Origin: Gnetum montanum | Taxonomy: Eukaryota > Streptophyta > Gnetopsida > Gnetales > Gnetaceae | NCBI GenBank assembly: GCA_015680685.1 | Contig: MNCI01011971.1 | Coordinates: 172,846-236,845 of the forward strand | Direction: 5' to 3' | DNA: 64,000 nucleotides | Part shown: positions 23,285 to 34,001 of the stretch, one piece after another | How the letters are laid out: each line of letters begins with the position of its first letter | Position numbering within the stretch: the stretch's first letter is position 1 | Program-made: the position numbers and the translations under genes | The notes under the pieces: generated by a model | What the model was told of the DNA's origin: nothing | Databases searched by the model: none | Seen by the model: only the letters and a program-made list of their open reading frames with translations

Positions 23285-24108
23285 CGATGAGCAGTGAGGT
23301 TTCCCTATGCTCAACCATATCAATACGAGCATACACATATGATCCAGTTGAATTCCAAGAGCCAAGTGCTTATGCACCTTTACAGAACCCGGACAGGTTA
23401 GTCAATTGTTGTCTTCCCAAGCTTACTTATATAGCATGTTTGTATGGATAAGTAATCTTGAGGTATATGATTTATATATATATATATTTATGTTTTATGT
23501 CCTGGTGCTATAAAGGGGAAAGTGAACTAATTAAGTAACTGATTTAATTTAACTAATTGACTATGCTCTAACTAGTCCTAACACTAGCATCTGTTCCTAC
23601 TTGTTGTACACCTCCTAAACTAGTGCAACACTACTGGGATTACCAAACGCTAATCATTGCTAGGTTACCAAGTGTTCCATGCATGCTCGAAGTGGTCGTA
23701 CTAAGTGTGCTTACTTGGGGGAGTTAACAAGGAGAGAGAGAGAGAACATTAATTAACTAAGAAAAGCATTAAATAACTGTAAATAACATTAAATAGGAAA
23801 TTCTGAATACTGCAAGGCTTATCACGAAGTTTATTTTATTTTCAGCCACAAGGTCTACTCAAGTACACAATGCTCGAATAAAGATCCATTTTCTTTATGA
23901 CTTCTACTGTAGGCACTTAGAAATAATTGTAACTCTGAGAAGGAAAAAAGGAAAGAGTTCAGGTAAGGGACTAAGACTAATTAACCAAGTATTGCCAAAG
24001 CAAGTGCACCCGCCTCTTATTTATAGGCAACAAGACAGGACCTGATATTGGATGTCTGATATCACTTGGAAGGCTCCAATATTGCGTACCCAATATCGTA
24101 GCTCATCA
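23285..24108 (-). repeat. 5' LTR of element A
   Basis: 824 bp. The plus-strand left end CGATGAGCAGTG is a mutated TGATGAG. The right end is GCTCATCA. The minus strand carries TATAAATAAGAGG (24013-24025), a strong TATA box shared by all related LTRs here, with GATATC-type words between it and the LTR edge. An AT dinucleotide run is at about 23470-23486. The outer flank AAAGT at 24109-24113 is half of a target-site duplication. Confidence 0.9.
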
Positions 24109-24282
24109 AAAGTGTTTTCGTTTATGTGCACTTATGCCTTCTTATCCTTGGCCCCACTTGATTATGTTGGATTGCATTTTATATTTTTAAGATTTCCATG
24201 GCAAATTGTGGGAGGGAGAACATGAAGTGCATTGGTATTGGTTCATGATGTGACCTAGCATCTATGGTAACTATGCTATGGT

Positions 24283-24972
24283 ACAAATAATTGAAATGTT
24301 AATGGACATGCTAAGTTACAAGGTTTTAATTTTATTATATGTTTTGAATGTAAATATTGTTTTAAAAAGTATGTTAGGAAAACCTGACGTGATCTTACCC
24401 TCTAAAAAATTAATTGTTCACAATCTTCTATTTATGATTTATTGTCAACCACTTTTAAGGTTTAATGTATTTGATGTTACATTTCTAAAAATTGTTAAAT
24501 TTATCAAAATAGATCCTTCTATTTCTATTTGGTGTTGTTAGTTGGTGCCCCACCCACTCATTAGCAAGGGTATTAATTTAAAATTAAGAAAATTTAATAA
24601 ATCCTAGTATGGAGGCTCAATCATTCCATCAAGTAGGTCTTAGGGTTGGCATATAATGTCACACATTGAAATAATTGAAATGTTGGAGGTGACAAATTCT
24701 CTTCACAGTTTTTTATACATATTTTATCATCAACGTTTGAATGAAAAATATTCCTTTGTGATTAAGAGAAGGTTAGAAAAAATAATATTTAATGACATTA
24801 TAACATTTAGTAAATTTTTTGAAATGTATCTTTCTATTTCATGTTACTAGTTGGTGCCCTACCCAACAAGTAGCAAGGATCTTAATATAAATCAAGAAGA
24901 TCTAATAAATCATCATATGGAGGTTCAATGCTCATCCCATCACGTAGATGTTGGAGTTGGTATATAAGGCAG
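24283..24972. repeat. Diverged tandem duplication, unit about 385 bp
   Basis: Unit 1 (24283-24660) and unit 2 (24668-24972) both begin AATAATTGAAATGTT and both contain GTTAGTTGGTGCCC or its variant, 'AGCAAGG' and a 'TATGGAGG' word near the end. They end in GGTTGGCATATAA versus GAGTTGGTATATAAGG. Divergence is high, with indels. No protein is encoded. The second unit ends in a good plus-strand TATA-like TATATAAGG (24961-24969). Confidence 0.7.
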
Positions 24973-25439
24973 AGCCTAAAAGAACTTTGAGCAAGAACAT
25001 CGTTACTTTTCTCATAATTCATTTAGCAATCATACCATCAAAAGAGTATTTTGGGTTATTAGAATTGAAATTTTAACTATATATACACTTGACCATACAA
25101 TAAACATGATACTTTGACCTAACAATGTCTGGAACACAAGTCAAACATCTAACTTGTGAAACCTGTAGAAATATGTTTTCCAATTAATTATTGGAGTCAT
25201 TAAATCTAAAACAATACAATATGTAATCCCAAAACATACAACTAACATAATACCTTAATACTAAGAAGATTATAAGCACAACCTAAACCAGTAACTTGTT
25301 GCTTAGGGAAACTAATTTTTATTTTTATTTTAAAATAATTTATTACGGTTATCCATAAACAAACTAAATAAGTGTAGGATAATACACCTGGGTACATTAA
25401 AGAGTTTAATATCTCGAACGTGCAACCACAAGCACAAAC
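24973..25439. other. Intergenic, no feature seen
   Basis: AT-rich DNA between the tandem duplication and the germin-like locus. No frame, LTR edge or repeat partner found. Confidence 0.5.
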
Positions 25440-25610
25440 TAGATATCACGGTGGACATAAGACGTAGTAAATGTCCCTGTATTATTTTAGAGACGAGCCC
25501 TTACAACAGAAAGCTGGCGAATGGACTACGGATGAAGACTATACCTATTATCAAAGAACCTGGGTTCTTAACATTATTCTATTATACTATGAGAGAGAGA
25601 ATCAAAGAAA
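25440..25610 (-). other. Likely 3' untranslated region of the germin-like gene
   Basis: Sequence downstream of the germin-like stop codon. It is higher in GC than the flanks and contains no repeat. Whether it was transcribed cannot be told from sequence; the limit is only where base composition changes. Confidence 0.35.
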
Positions 25611-26253
25611 TCAACCGCCCAGCTGCTTGCGGATGTTGACGATCTCCTGGGCATCCAGCTTGAAAGACTTTTCCAAAACCACCTCTGAAATGGGGGGAGT
25701 GGAGTTAAACAAGACCAACGGTAGAAGGGAGGTGCCGGGTTCTGTGAATTCAGTGCTGATATGGACGACGCCGGGTAATGCCCAAGGTTCAGCAGAAAGT
25801 GCGTCAATCCCCTAGGGAACACCAAAATATTGCCCACAAGTCTCCTGGAACAACTGGTTGTTTGTGCTCACAAATCCCGCCAAAACCGGTCCACCTTGAA
25901 TCAGAAACATGAACTCGGTGGCCCGCGGATGACTATGTGGCGGAAGGACGCCACCCGGGGCGAAATCGATGCGAGCCCGACTGAGACCCTGCGTGTTGCT
26001 GCTGGGCAGATTCATAACCGTTGTCAAGGTCACCACAAACTGGAATGTTGCACAGGGCTTTCCGGGCTTTGCCAGTGCAGATGTTTTGAAATCCTCCGCG
26101 GTGGCGGCATTGAAATTGAGGCACGGAACACCGTTTATGAATATGCCCTTGACGTTTCCGATTGCAGAAATCTTGTAAAGGATCCTCGTCCGCCACTTTG
26201 GCAGGTAGCAACAACGCTGCCACTGCTAAAAACGGAGCTACTACGGTCTTCAT
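25611..26253 (-). pseudogene. Germin-like protein (cupin superfamily), intronless, three frameshifts
   Basis: Germin-like proteins are secreted, cell-wall cupins that form oligomers and bind manganese; some have oxalate oxidase or superoxide dismutase activity. Start at 26253: a 21-residue hydrophobic signal peptide ('MKTVVAPFLAVAALLLP') leads to mature 'DEDPLQDFC'. A frameshift near 26163 moves the reading to the frame with 'KGIFINGVPCLNFNAATAED', then cupin box 1 'GGVLPPHSHPRATEF' (His, His and Glu metal ligands present). A second shift near 25838 leads to box 2 'NILVFPRGLTHFLLN' (third His present). A third near 25730 restores the C-terminus, ending '...QLGG' then TGA at 25613-25611. Full family length (about 210 aa) is covered. 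The GC-rich island stands out from its neighbours. It is either a young pseudogene or a gene with indel sequencing errors. Confidence 0.9.
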
Positions 26254-26292
26254 TGTTGTATCTTTTTTATCTTTTGATGGTGGTGGATTGCT

Positions 26293-26331
26293 CACGTGAG
26301 CAGTGGTGTTGCAAAGCCGGTTGTTTTTATA
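26293..26331 (-). promoter_or_regulatory. TATA box and G-box upstream of the germin-like gene
   Basis: Minus-strand TATAAAA at 26325-26331 lies 72 bp before the start codon. A perfect palindromic G-box CACGTG (26293-26298) sits where transcription would be expected to begin, about 30 bp downstream of the TATA box. Both suggest the promoter is little damaged. Confidence 0.55.
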
Positions 26332-26516
26332 GCAGGGATGACGGCGATGAAATTTTATTACGGATATGATTACGTCAGTCCTGTTACTCTTACTCTAATG
26401 AAAACATTTGACCTCTTCAATGGTAGCTGTTTCTTCTTCTCCAACGATTGCATCCTTAACCCCATTCCTCTCACTAACTCACCTAATGCGAAGCATTCTT
26501 GTTGTTGCCCTACTGT

Positions 26517-26750
26517 CCTTGACCTTGGCCTTCTCGTGAAGATTAGCTACCTAATCCAAAGCATTTTTCTTGATGCCTCACTAACATCCTTGACCTTGGC
26601 CTCCTCATAAAGCATTTTTGTTGTTGTCCCACTCACATCCTTGACCTTGGCCTCCTCATGAAGATTAGCAACCTAATCCAAAGCATTTTTTTTATTACCC
26701 AATTACATCCTTGACCTTGGCCTCCTTGCGAAGATTTGCATTGCATGAGC
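26517..26750. repeat. Minisatellite upstream of the germin-like promoter, 51/70-bp units
   Basis: The word CCTTGACCTTGGCC occurs at 26517, 26588, 26639 and 26709, spaced 71, 51 and 70 bp. The short unit lacks a block containing GAAGATTAGC and ACCTAATCC that the longer units carry. 'AAGCATT' with a T-run recurs in each. The array lies about 190-420 bp upstream of the TATA box. Confidence 0.8.
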
Positions 26751-27660
26751 ACAAGATGATTGAGGTGGATTGGGTAAAAGCATGGTGACCATGCTAAATT
26801 TCAAAGGTGAGGGCAACCTTAGGTAGGCCATCTCCTATTTGTGACAAAACATTGACTACGTCTTAGCCAGAAATTAACTTTGCATCACATATTCAGCCAA
26901 AACTATTTACTAACCTTTAGGGAAAAATTATTTTATGCTGCAAGGGGAGAGGGGGAGAGAGAAAAAAGTCACGCAAATTTAATTAACACCATTTTTAACA
27001 AGGCTTAGGTCCATGGTGTGGTAGCAATAGTTCCACTAATGTAAATGCTAACTTTACATCAATGATAGAAGACATTAGTCATAGGTCACACATTCGATTC
27101 TACTAGGTAGCACTAAATTATAAACTTTTGTAAATCCTGCGGTGTACCTATGTTTCAATTATTTGGTGTTCTAACACCCCAACAATGAAAGATGTAATAA
27201 GGAGAGAATAGTTCTAACGTTATAATTCTCATTTATGTATAAGCCATTCAAATTGATAATTAATAAAATTAAAACTAAAATTTTATTATGGAAATGTAAA
27301 TGCTATGAATTTTGAAAACTTTTTCCAAAACATTACCAAAAGAATAATAAAAAAGAAAACATTGGATAAGATTGTGATCAAACCAACAAAATTAGTAAGT
27401 GTAACATTTCAAATCCTTCTAATGTATTGAAATGTAGGAAATTGTAAGAAAATGTTAAATTCAGCTTCAATTCTATTTTGATTGTAACTTCAATGTATTC
27501 ATTCTTTATAAGGAATTTTGAGCTATCTCCCTATTTCAACTCATGAATGATGACATTTCATTTGGGCTTTGCTAATTGTGTACCACTACTAATAAGGAAT
27601 AACTATTAAATATTTCTTTCCATCTAGGTTTTTTCATTATTTTAGAAGTAATTTTTGTTT
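26751..27660. other. Intergenic sequence, no gene seen
   Basis: A purine-rich GAGAGGGGGAGAGAG run is at about 26945-26963. A weak tRNA-like stretch at about 27005-27105 is discussed under rejected items. Otherwise it is AT-rich with no frame. Its last five bases, TACTA (27661-27665), belong to element C's target duplication. Confidence 0.5.
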
Positions 27661-27665
27661 TACTA

Positions 27666-28621
27666 TGATGAGTGGCGAGGTACCCCTACACTCAACCATA
27701 CAAAATGAGCGTAGCACGCGCGATCCATTCAATCTCCGCAAACTAAATGCCTACACGCCCCATGGAACACTAACACTTGGGGTTAATCATTCATTGTCTT
27801 CCCAGACTTACTTGTAGTTGTCACAGTGTATGGTTAAGCATGTCCGAGGTATATGATTTTTATAGTCTTTTCTAGTTTTTCTCCTATGCTATCTAGGTGA
27901 AGGGTTGAGAAAGCTAACTAACTCTAACTAAGGACTAAGTCTAAATTAACTAGCGTCAGCATCCATTCCCACTTACTGTAAACACCCTGAACTATGCAAC
28001 TATGCCTAACAAATGCTAATCGTTACTGGGATCACCACACGTAACGCACGTGCTTGAAGTGGTCATACTGAGACACTTAACTAGCCTAAACGTGATGAGT
28101 AGCTGATTCCTTGACTAGCCGTACATATCCGTAGATGCTCGTAATCAAGTCGTACTCATCCTGCATTTTAGGAGATAAGGGTAAGAGAGACTAATCTCGA
28201 TGAGCAGCCGATTCCTTGATTAGCCATACACATTCGTCAATGCTCGTAATCAAGTTGTACTCATGCTGTACTAATGTAGGTAATAAATAGCATGTAATAA
28301 ATAAGAACCAATAAATCCTATTCCATGCACTGCAAGGTTTATCCACAAAGCTCGTCTTTATTGCCGTACACAACTTGCATTCAGGTACAAAGTTTTTTGA
28401 ATAAAGATCCATTCACTTGGGAACTCCTACTACGGGCATATGGAAAATATTCTATCTATGGAGTGATCAAACTGCCAGAGTTTCCCTACTTTAAGCTTAA
28501 GATGGAAAATAAGGGGAGTGCCGCCTCTTATTTATAGATTTGATGGTGGACTGCGATATCGCATACGCAACATTCCAGGGGACGACGCGATATTGCGGCT
28601 TGTGTAAATCGCATCTCATCA
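27666..28621 (-). repeat. 3' LTR of element C
   Basis: 956 bp, plus-strand TGATGAGTGG to TCTCATCA. It is followed by TACCCCCATGAC (28622-28633), the polypurine tract on the minus strand. TATA box TATAAATAAGAGG on the minus strand at 28524-28536. Within the LTR about 100 bp is tandemly duplicated (28090-28180 and 28196-28290; both contain GATTCCTTGA and GCTCGTAATCAAG), and the 5' LTR has the same duplication. Confidence 0.9.
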
Positions 28622-28633
28622 TACCCCCATGAC

Positions 28634-30540
28634 TAAATGAAAACTTGTCCTCGAGTTCCTTACAATAATATCGGGAACGTATGGAATTATTTAGGGGAAT
28701 GGAACTAATGGGATGACATGGGAACAGATTATTATTACAAGACTTGACAAAATTGGTGTTCATGGCAACAAGGGTGAACACCTTATTACAATGATATCAA
28801 GCCTTAGTTGGCAGCTTAGAAAGAGAGAAAGAAAGAAGTGTTGCTGCTGCCAACGCCTGGATTACACCTTCGTTGTCCATCCATAAGCGCACCATTGATC
28901 TTGCTCCTTGCATAGTTGCTTCAGCGCTGCTCCATTCCAAGTGTTTGCTCTAGATACAATCCGTTGTTGTATGATCGGCATCTGCACACACAACACAATC
29001 ATATATTAGCAAGGGTAAATGAATCATCATGTAATTGATACCTTGCTTTGGTGTAAGTTCATTGGCTAGGTTGTGGTATGGCTAATACGGATCTGGGAAT
29101 ATATTGATGATGAATACCAAAGTTGTAGGGGTTAGGAAGAAAATCAAAAAATTCGAGGCTAGGCAAAAATCGAAAAAATTAGGCCCTATACCCCCATGAC
29201 TAATCGCGAACATCCGGTAGCATTAGAATGGAGAAAGAAAAGAAGTAAGAAAGATAGATAAAAAGGGACAACTGAAAACATCAGTGAAATAGATGTTAAT
29301 ATGGAAATGAAAAAAAAAATTAATTGCAAAATGTTAAGGAAAATAATTTAACTAATATTCCGAATAGGAATGTCAGTGGGTCCTCCCCAAAGTAGGCTCA
29401 TGCCCTTAATGCCCTGATAGCCCCACATTCAAAGAGTCTGTAGGCTCCGAGAATGTCAGTTGGAACAAGAGTTAAAGTCTTAACCACAAGAATTTACCAA
29501 AAAGAAAACAATGCATCAACCAAAATATATACATTAATGATACAATCGGCAATGAGGTGAACAATGGAGAGAAGGATGGAGAGAAGAAAATGGAATGGAA
29601 TCCCAAGAACAAGGTGGTGTACAACCCCTTGTGGGTTTTATGATTAATGTGACTTGGCAAGTCTCATTCTAACTCTGGCCTCAAACCCACCACATCCAGT
29701 GACTGCGCATCAATGCATTCAACCAAACCATCCACTTGGATAACAAGAATGCCTTCCCCAAGAGTCACCATCATTCCGATGAAGCAAAGGAAAGAATAGG
29801 AAGCGAGAAGGGCCTTAGTTACAGGGAACATATTAGTTCCATAAGCAGTGCTTGTAGCCCAAGTTTATTCATCTAAGGGGTCTGCTTTTAATTCTCACTT
29901 TTTTTTGCGTTTTTTGTTTTTATGCGTGAGAACCACATCATACAAATACGTTTTTATTTTTATTGTCTCAGCTTCTGATAGTTGGGTAACATCTGAACGG
30001 CAAGAAAACTCTAGAAGAAAAACATCCCAGCACCCAAGAGAATGACCAACACAAAAGCATCAAGTTCCTTTGAAGTCACACCCTTTGCAATCCTTGAGTC
30101 CTTCCTTAGTTTGAGAAATTTCCAGTCATTGATTCGTTTAAGTTCTTATTAGAAGGGGATTGTACATTTCCAATCTAAGAGAGACCATAGAAATTGGTGG
30201 ATGGATGGATGAAGTGATCTCATTGCCTACCATATCAAAAGAAACATACCTTAGTATCACCATTGTGAGTTAAAGGTAAAAACCAAACATTAGCAATCAA
30301 TATGAAAACAGTTCATACCATCATTCCAAACACTTATTATGGGACAAACTTACAGGGTGGATCACACACACACACACATAAAAAGTGGAAAAGTATAACG
30401 ATGATGTAATACCAAAAACTAGAAAAGTTAAAGGAATTTGTTAAAAAAAATGTGTAAGACAAAAACATGTAAAACAAAAATGTGTAAAACAAAAATTGAA
30501 AAAGAACTGAGGGCCCCATATGATCAGCATAGATGGCCAT
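28634..30540 (-). other. 3' non-coding block of element C
   Basis: Collinear with 15781-17640 in element A and the matching region of B. It includes the well-kept GTGGGTCCTCCCCAAAG patch (29368-29460). A (CA)n run lies at 30363-30379. The minus strand keeps 'DGLVECIDAQSLDVVG' near 29690-29740, a close variant of the wording in A and B, then a stop. No intact gene. Confidence 0.7.
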
Positions 30541-30910
30541 CTCCCCCATGACTAAGTTGTAAGGGAGAGATCTGAAATAATGAGTGCCTATTTGAATTTC
30601 TAAGAAGTGCCCGACTTCTCCCAATTGATGATCTTAGATTAAAGGATGGAAGTTGGCGACGCTCATATTCCAATGTGTCTATGCCTTCATTGTTGGCATG
30701 GGTTTCCTCAGTTCGTTCCATGCATATTTGTCTGCTTCTTCTAGTAGCTATCAACCATAGGGTATCTACTACTGGTTGTGTGGTTGCTACATACAAGCAT
30801 CTTTGTTTCAAAGTTTCATGGGCACACCTATTTCATGGAGGCATTTCCTCCATGTCATCACCCGATGAATCACTGTATGTGATGCATGGAACTTTCCTCT
30901 TCTCAATCTT

Positions 30911-31235
30911 TCAACAAATTTTTATCTTAGAAATTTCCAAGGAAATATTGTGGATCCTAAGGCATGCATCTACTGTACTAAGCCATGCCCTTCCCATTAT
31001 AATTGGGAAGTCCCCTTCATTGTTGTTGAATTCAATCACCAGGAAATCAGCTGGGTAAGACCAACCACACACAATGGTAATGATTTCCTCCACCAATACA
31101 AAGGGAATGGTGATGGACTGGTCTACCAACTCTAGTTGAATGTTTCTCTTCTTAAGTTGGGGCAGGTTCCAGGCATGATACATCTCTCATGAAATCAAGT
31201 TAACTCTGGAACCTGAGTCAAGAATATCCCTATGT
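30911..31235 (-). pseudogene. Retropepsin-like protease of element C with DSG active site kept
   Basis: Minus strand: Asp-Ser-Gly is encoded at 31211-31219 in the context 'ILDSGSRVNLIS', then a TGA stop, then an open 90-aa piece (30911-31183) with 'MYHAWNLPQLKKRNIQLELV', 'GWSYPADFLVI' and 'GDFPIIMGRAWLSTVDA'. This is the standard two-part retropepsin layout and the best preserved protease in the window. It is the last pol domain in C. Confidence 0.75.
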
Positions 31236-31936
31236 GGTTTATTTTCAGTGATCTATAAATAGATTAAGGGACTCCCAAGGTCATTTAGTTTCCTGGGAAG
31301 GTGGCCTACCTTAATCTAATCAGTTACGGTATGTGTTAACATAACCGTGTGCATTAAGCTATGATTTTGGATGGAAGGGTGCTTTGAAGTGTTAGATGGT
31401 GGAGGAGTGTACATGGCCTCAACCGCTTGTTGTTGCGAGATTTTGTCTGGGCTTTTGGTTCTGAAGTAGGGTCTTCGCTTTTTACAGTTGTTAGAACCAG
31501 CATCAGGTTGCATATTTACAACTCTTGCAGCGTGACATTATTGTGGTTGAGGAGGAAGTTCCCCTTGCATTGTTGGAGTAGGAGGTGTTATGGGAACTGC
31601 TTGTGGTGGAAGAGGTGCATATGGATTATGAGGATGGTGTGGGTGTGGAGTGTCTCCCGGAGGAGAAGGAGTCCTTCTAAAGTACTCCCGAACTTGGTAG
31701 TGACAGTTGGGAGTTGTGTGACTCATAGAGTCACTTGGAGAAATCTGCTACTGCACATAATATCCATAAGGGTCAGGTTGCTGGTAAGGGTACTGATGTT
31801 TCGGTGATGGCATCCCCCATGACTGTGGGTATTGCCACTGCTGATGCTGTCTGATGGGCTGTGGTGGAGTTCCACTTGGATAATACATTACTGGTTGGTG
31901 GAATTTCCTTGGGTTACCTTGTGGATAAGGTAACAT

Positions 31937-33859
31937 TCAGGGTGTTTGCTGTTGGTTGAGTCTTGGATTAAACGCATACACCCCAGACTCCTGTAGATGT
32001 GAAAATATTGGGAAACATCCCTTAGGATGGTCATAGTGGCAGATCTCACATCCACTATCATCATCTATGTCAGAGTCCACAGCGACATCGGAGTTAGTGA
32101 TTTTCCCCTTACCCTTGTTATGTTCAAGGCCTAAATCTCTCCACTTTTTCTTACCTTTGTCAGTACTTTGTTCTACCTTAGAATCTTCTACAATTTTTAA
32201 GATAGTTTCAATTTTAGATTCTAAGGAACTCCATACGTCATCTACCTTAGCTGCTATTTCGGTTATGAGTTTTTGAAGTGGCAAGGTCTTTTTGTTCACC
32301 AACTCTTCGAGTGGTGACTCATCCTCTTCATCACAAAATTTCACTCCCTTCTTTCGAAGGGAGGGATCGCGGTTTTATTCTTCTGCACTTTTTCTTTTGC
32401 ATAGCTCACCTTCTTCTTTTGCTACTTTTTCCAACAAGCTATGTACTTCATGGGCTCTAAGTTGTGAGAGTCTCCCTTGGGCATAAGTTCCAAGGGTTCT
32501 TCTAGTTTCATGCCTTAGCCCATCCATGATGTGGCGAAGTTGATCCCTCTGAGCACACCCATGGCCTGGGCAACGATATAACAATGTGCACTAGCAGGCC
32601 ATGATAGCATCCAAGGGTTCATGTGTACCTTTCTTCCAGCCTTGGATCTGCTTATGCAAATTGAACACTCTAGAGTACATCTGATACTTATCGTTGAACA
32701 GTTTTAGCATCGTACTTCACCTCTTGATGGTTTCTAGTTCTAAGGACTGGTACCAGCTCTCTGCTTCTTTGGTGAGTGTCCTTGGGAACAACTTAAGTTT
32801 TTGCCACTCATTTTCTATATTCTGCAAAGCACAGGCATCGTGGAATGCCTGTAAATGATTTTGCAGATTAGCATTGTATCCCCCTTCAAATCATGGGATA
32901 TTATTCATGTCTAAACATTTGATTCGACTATCTTTTAAATGCCTTGTGGGAATCCTAACTGCCTCCATTATGTCAAGCATACTTTGGGTTGTGAGTAGGG
33001 GCTCATCATGGTCATCTCTTTCATAACGCCTATGATGTCTGCATTGTTCCCTACTCTCCCTATGTCCTTGCCCTTGTCCTCTCTCTCGAATTTCCCATCG
33101 AGGCCTTTCATCCTTCTTACTTTTATCCTCACCTTTTTGTTCATGGTGGCTGCACCTAGATGTGGAAGGAGAGGGTGAGTGATGGGATGAAGGAGAAGAA
33201 GAAGGGGAACCATCGCCATGACGATGTTTCTTGCCTTCTCTTCGGCTACTACGGCCCCGATCGTGGTGACTATTTAAGTGCTCATCCTTAGCATAAGTGG
33301 TTGTTCCCTCTGTGAATAGTTGGTGTTCACAAGCATCAAAACCATTGTTATGTATCATTGATCATAGGTTCTGATACCCAACCTCCTCATTATCGTTAGG
33401 AGGGGGAACATCATTTCCTAAAGAACCTGTGATAAGGGGTTCCTCATCTCCTATTTTGCTAAGGATGTGTGGGACCTTGCCCTTCAACAGTGTAGGTTGA
33501 CTCTCCTGCCTTAGGTCCCTCATACGTTGGACATTTGTGGGATAATAATCCCTCATGTCAAAATCTTCCACAACGCATTCAGCATATAGTTTAGTCATGC
33601 CAATCTCTGCCAAGGCATGGAAAAGCATGCGAGAGATTGATTGGTCTAGGGGTAACACAATGTTACCTTGAAAATCTCTCCATCATAGCTATTCATCTTG
33701 ATTGAGAATAAAAGTAAAATTAGGGATATACTCATCGGGATGATTATATGTCATCTTATATTCTTTAGGACTTGGCTGATTTTGGTTATGTGTTTTATGT
33801 TGCCGATTGTCTTGTGTATGGTCCTTAGGTGGTGAGTTTCTCTTATGAGAAGAAGGCAT
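31937..33859 (-). pseudogene. Gag polyprotein of element C, lightly broken
   Basis: Start Met at 33859, the first in frame behind the primer-binding site. Pieces: N-terminus with 'NFTFILNQDE' and a 98-aa run (33362-33658), then 32891-33358 with an Arg/His/Ser-rich basic stretch and 'RIKCLDMNNIP' leading into the capsid-like core (32700-32900). Next is 32375-32584, then 31937-32344, a Lys/Glu-rich region and the zinc-knuckle-like 'CEICHYDHPKGC' (C-x2-C-x3-H-x3-C). Only a few stops and shifts interrupt about 640 codons, making it the best gag here. A proline/tyrosine/glutamine-rich linker follows (31330-31936). Confidence 0.85.
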
Positions 33860-33980
33860 TGTTATTGGTGTGATAATTCACCATTATATAAATTTTCTCT
33901 TTTGATTAACCCTAAGGTTCGTTAAGTCTCACAATGATGTGAGTGATATCCCTTATGTTCTATTCGGCGTACAAACACTT

Positions 33981-34001
33981 AGTCCCCGACAATGGTGCTA
34001 A
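33981..34001 (-). promoter_or_regulatory. Primer-binding site of element C
   Basis: The minus strand next to the 5' LTR reads TTAGCACCATTGTCGGGG then ACT, close to the TGGCGCCGTTGCCGGGGA-type sites of many plant gypsy elements. The tRNA was not determined. Confidence 0.65.

Larger units (their letters stand above)
15127..24108 (-). mobile_element. Ty3/gypsy element A (gag-pol bearing, defective)
   Basis: Minus-strand LTR retrotransposon of about 9 kb. Order from right to left: 5' LTR (23285-24108), primer-binding site (23267-23284), gag, proline-rich linker, protease, RT, RNase H, integrase remnant, long 3' non-coding block, polypurine tract (15769-15780) and 3' LTR (15127-15768, missing about the first 200 bp). 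All genes are broken. The 5-bp word AAAGT follows the 5' LTR at 24109-24113; its partner is not beside this element's 3' LTR but beside element B's (38059-38063). The gene order protease-RT-RNase H-integrase is the Ty3/gypsy order. Confidence 0.85.

Noticed and set aside
25830-26369. A 179-aa plus-strand frame over the germin-like locus
   Set aside because: It is the antisense shadow of the GC-rich germin-like coding sequence; it has no family resemblance, while the minus strand has both cupin boxes.
27005-27105. A tRNA-like or SINE head (GGTGTGGTAGCA, then about 80 bp later ATTCGATTC)
   Set aside because: The A and B box matches are poor and the spacing is too large; no tail or target duplication was found.
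30363-30379. (CA)n run as a special regulatory element
   Set aside because: It is a short microsatellite inside the decayed 3' block of element C and is absent from A and B.
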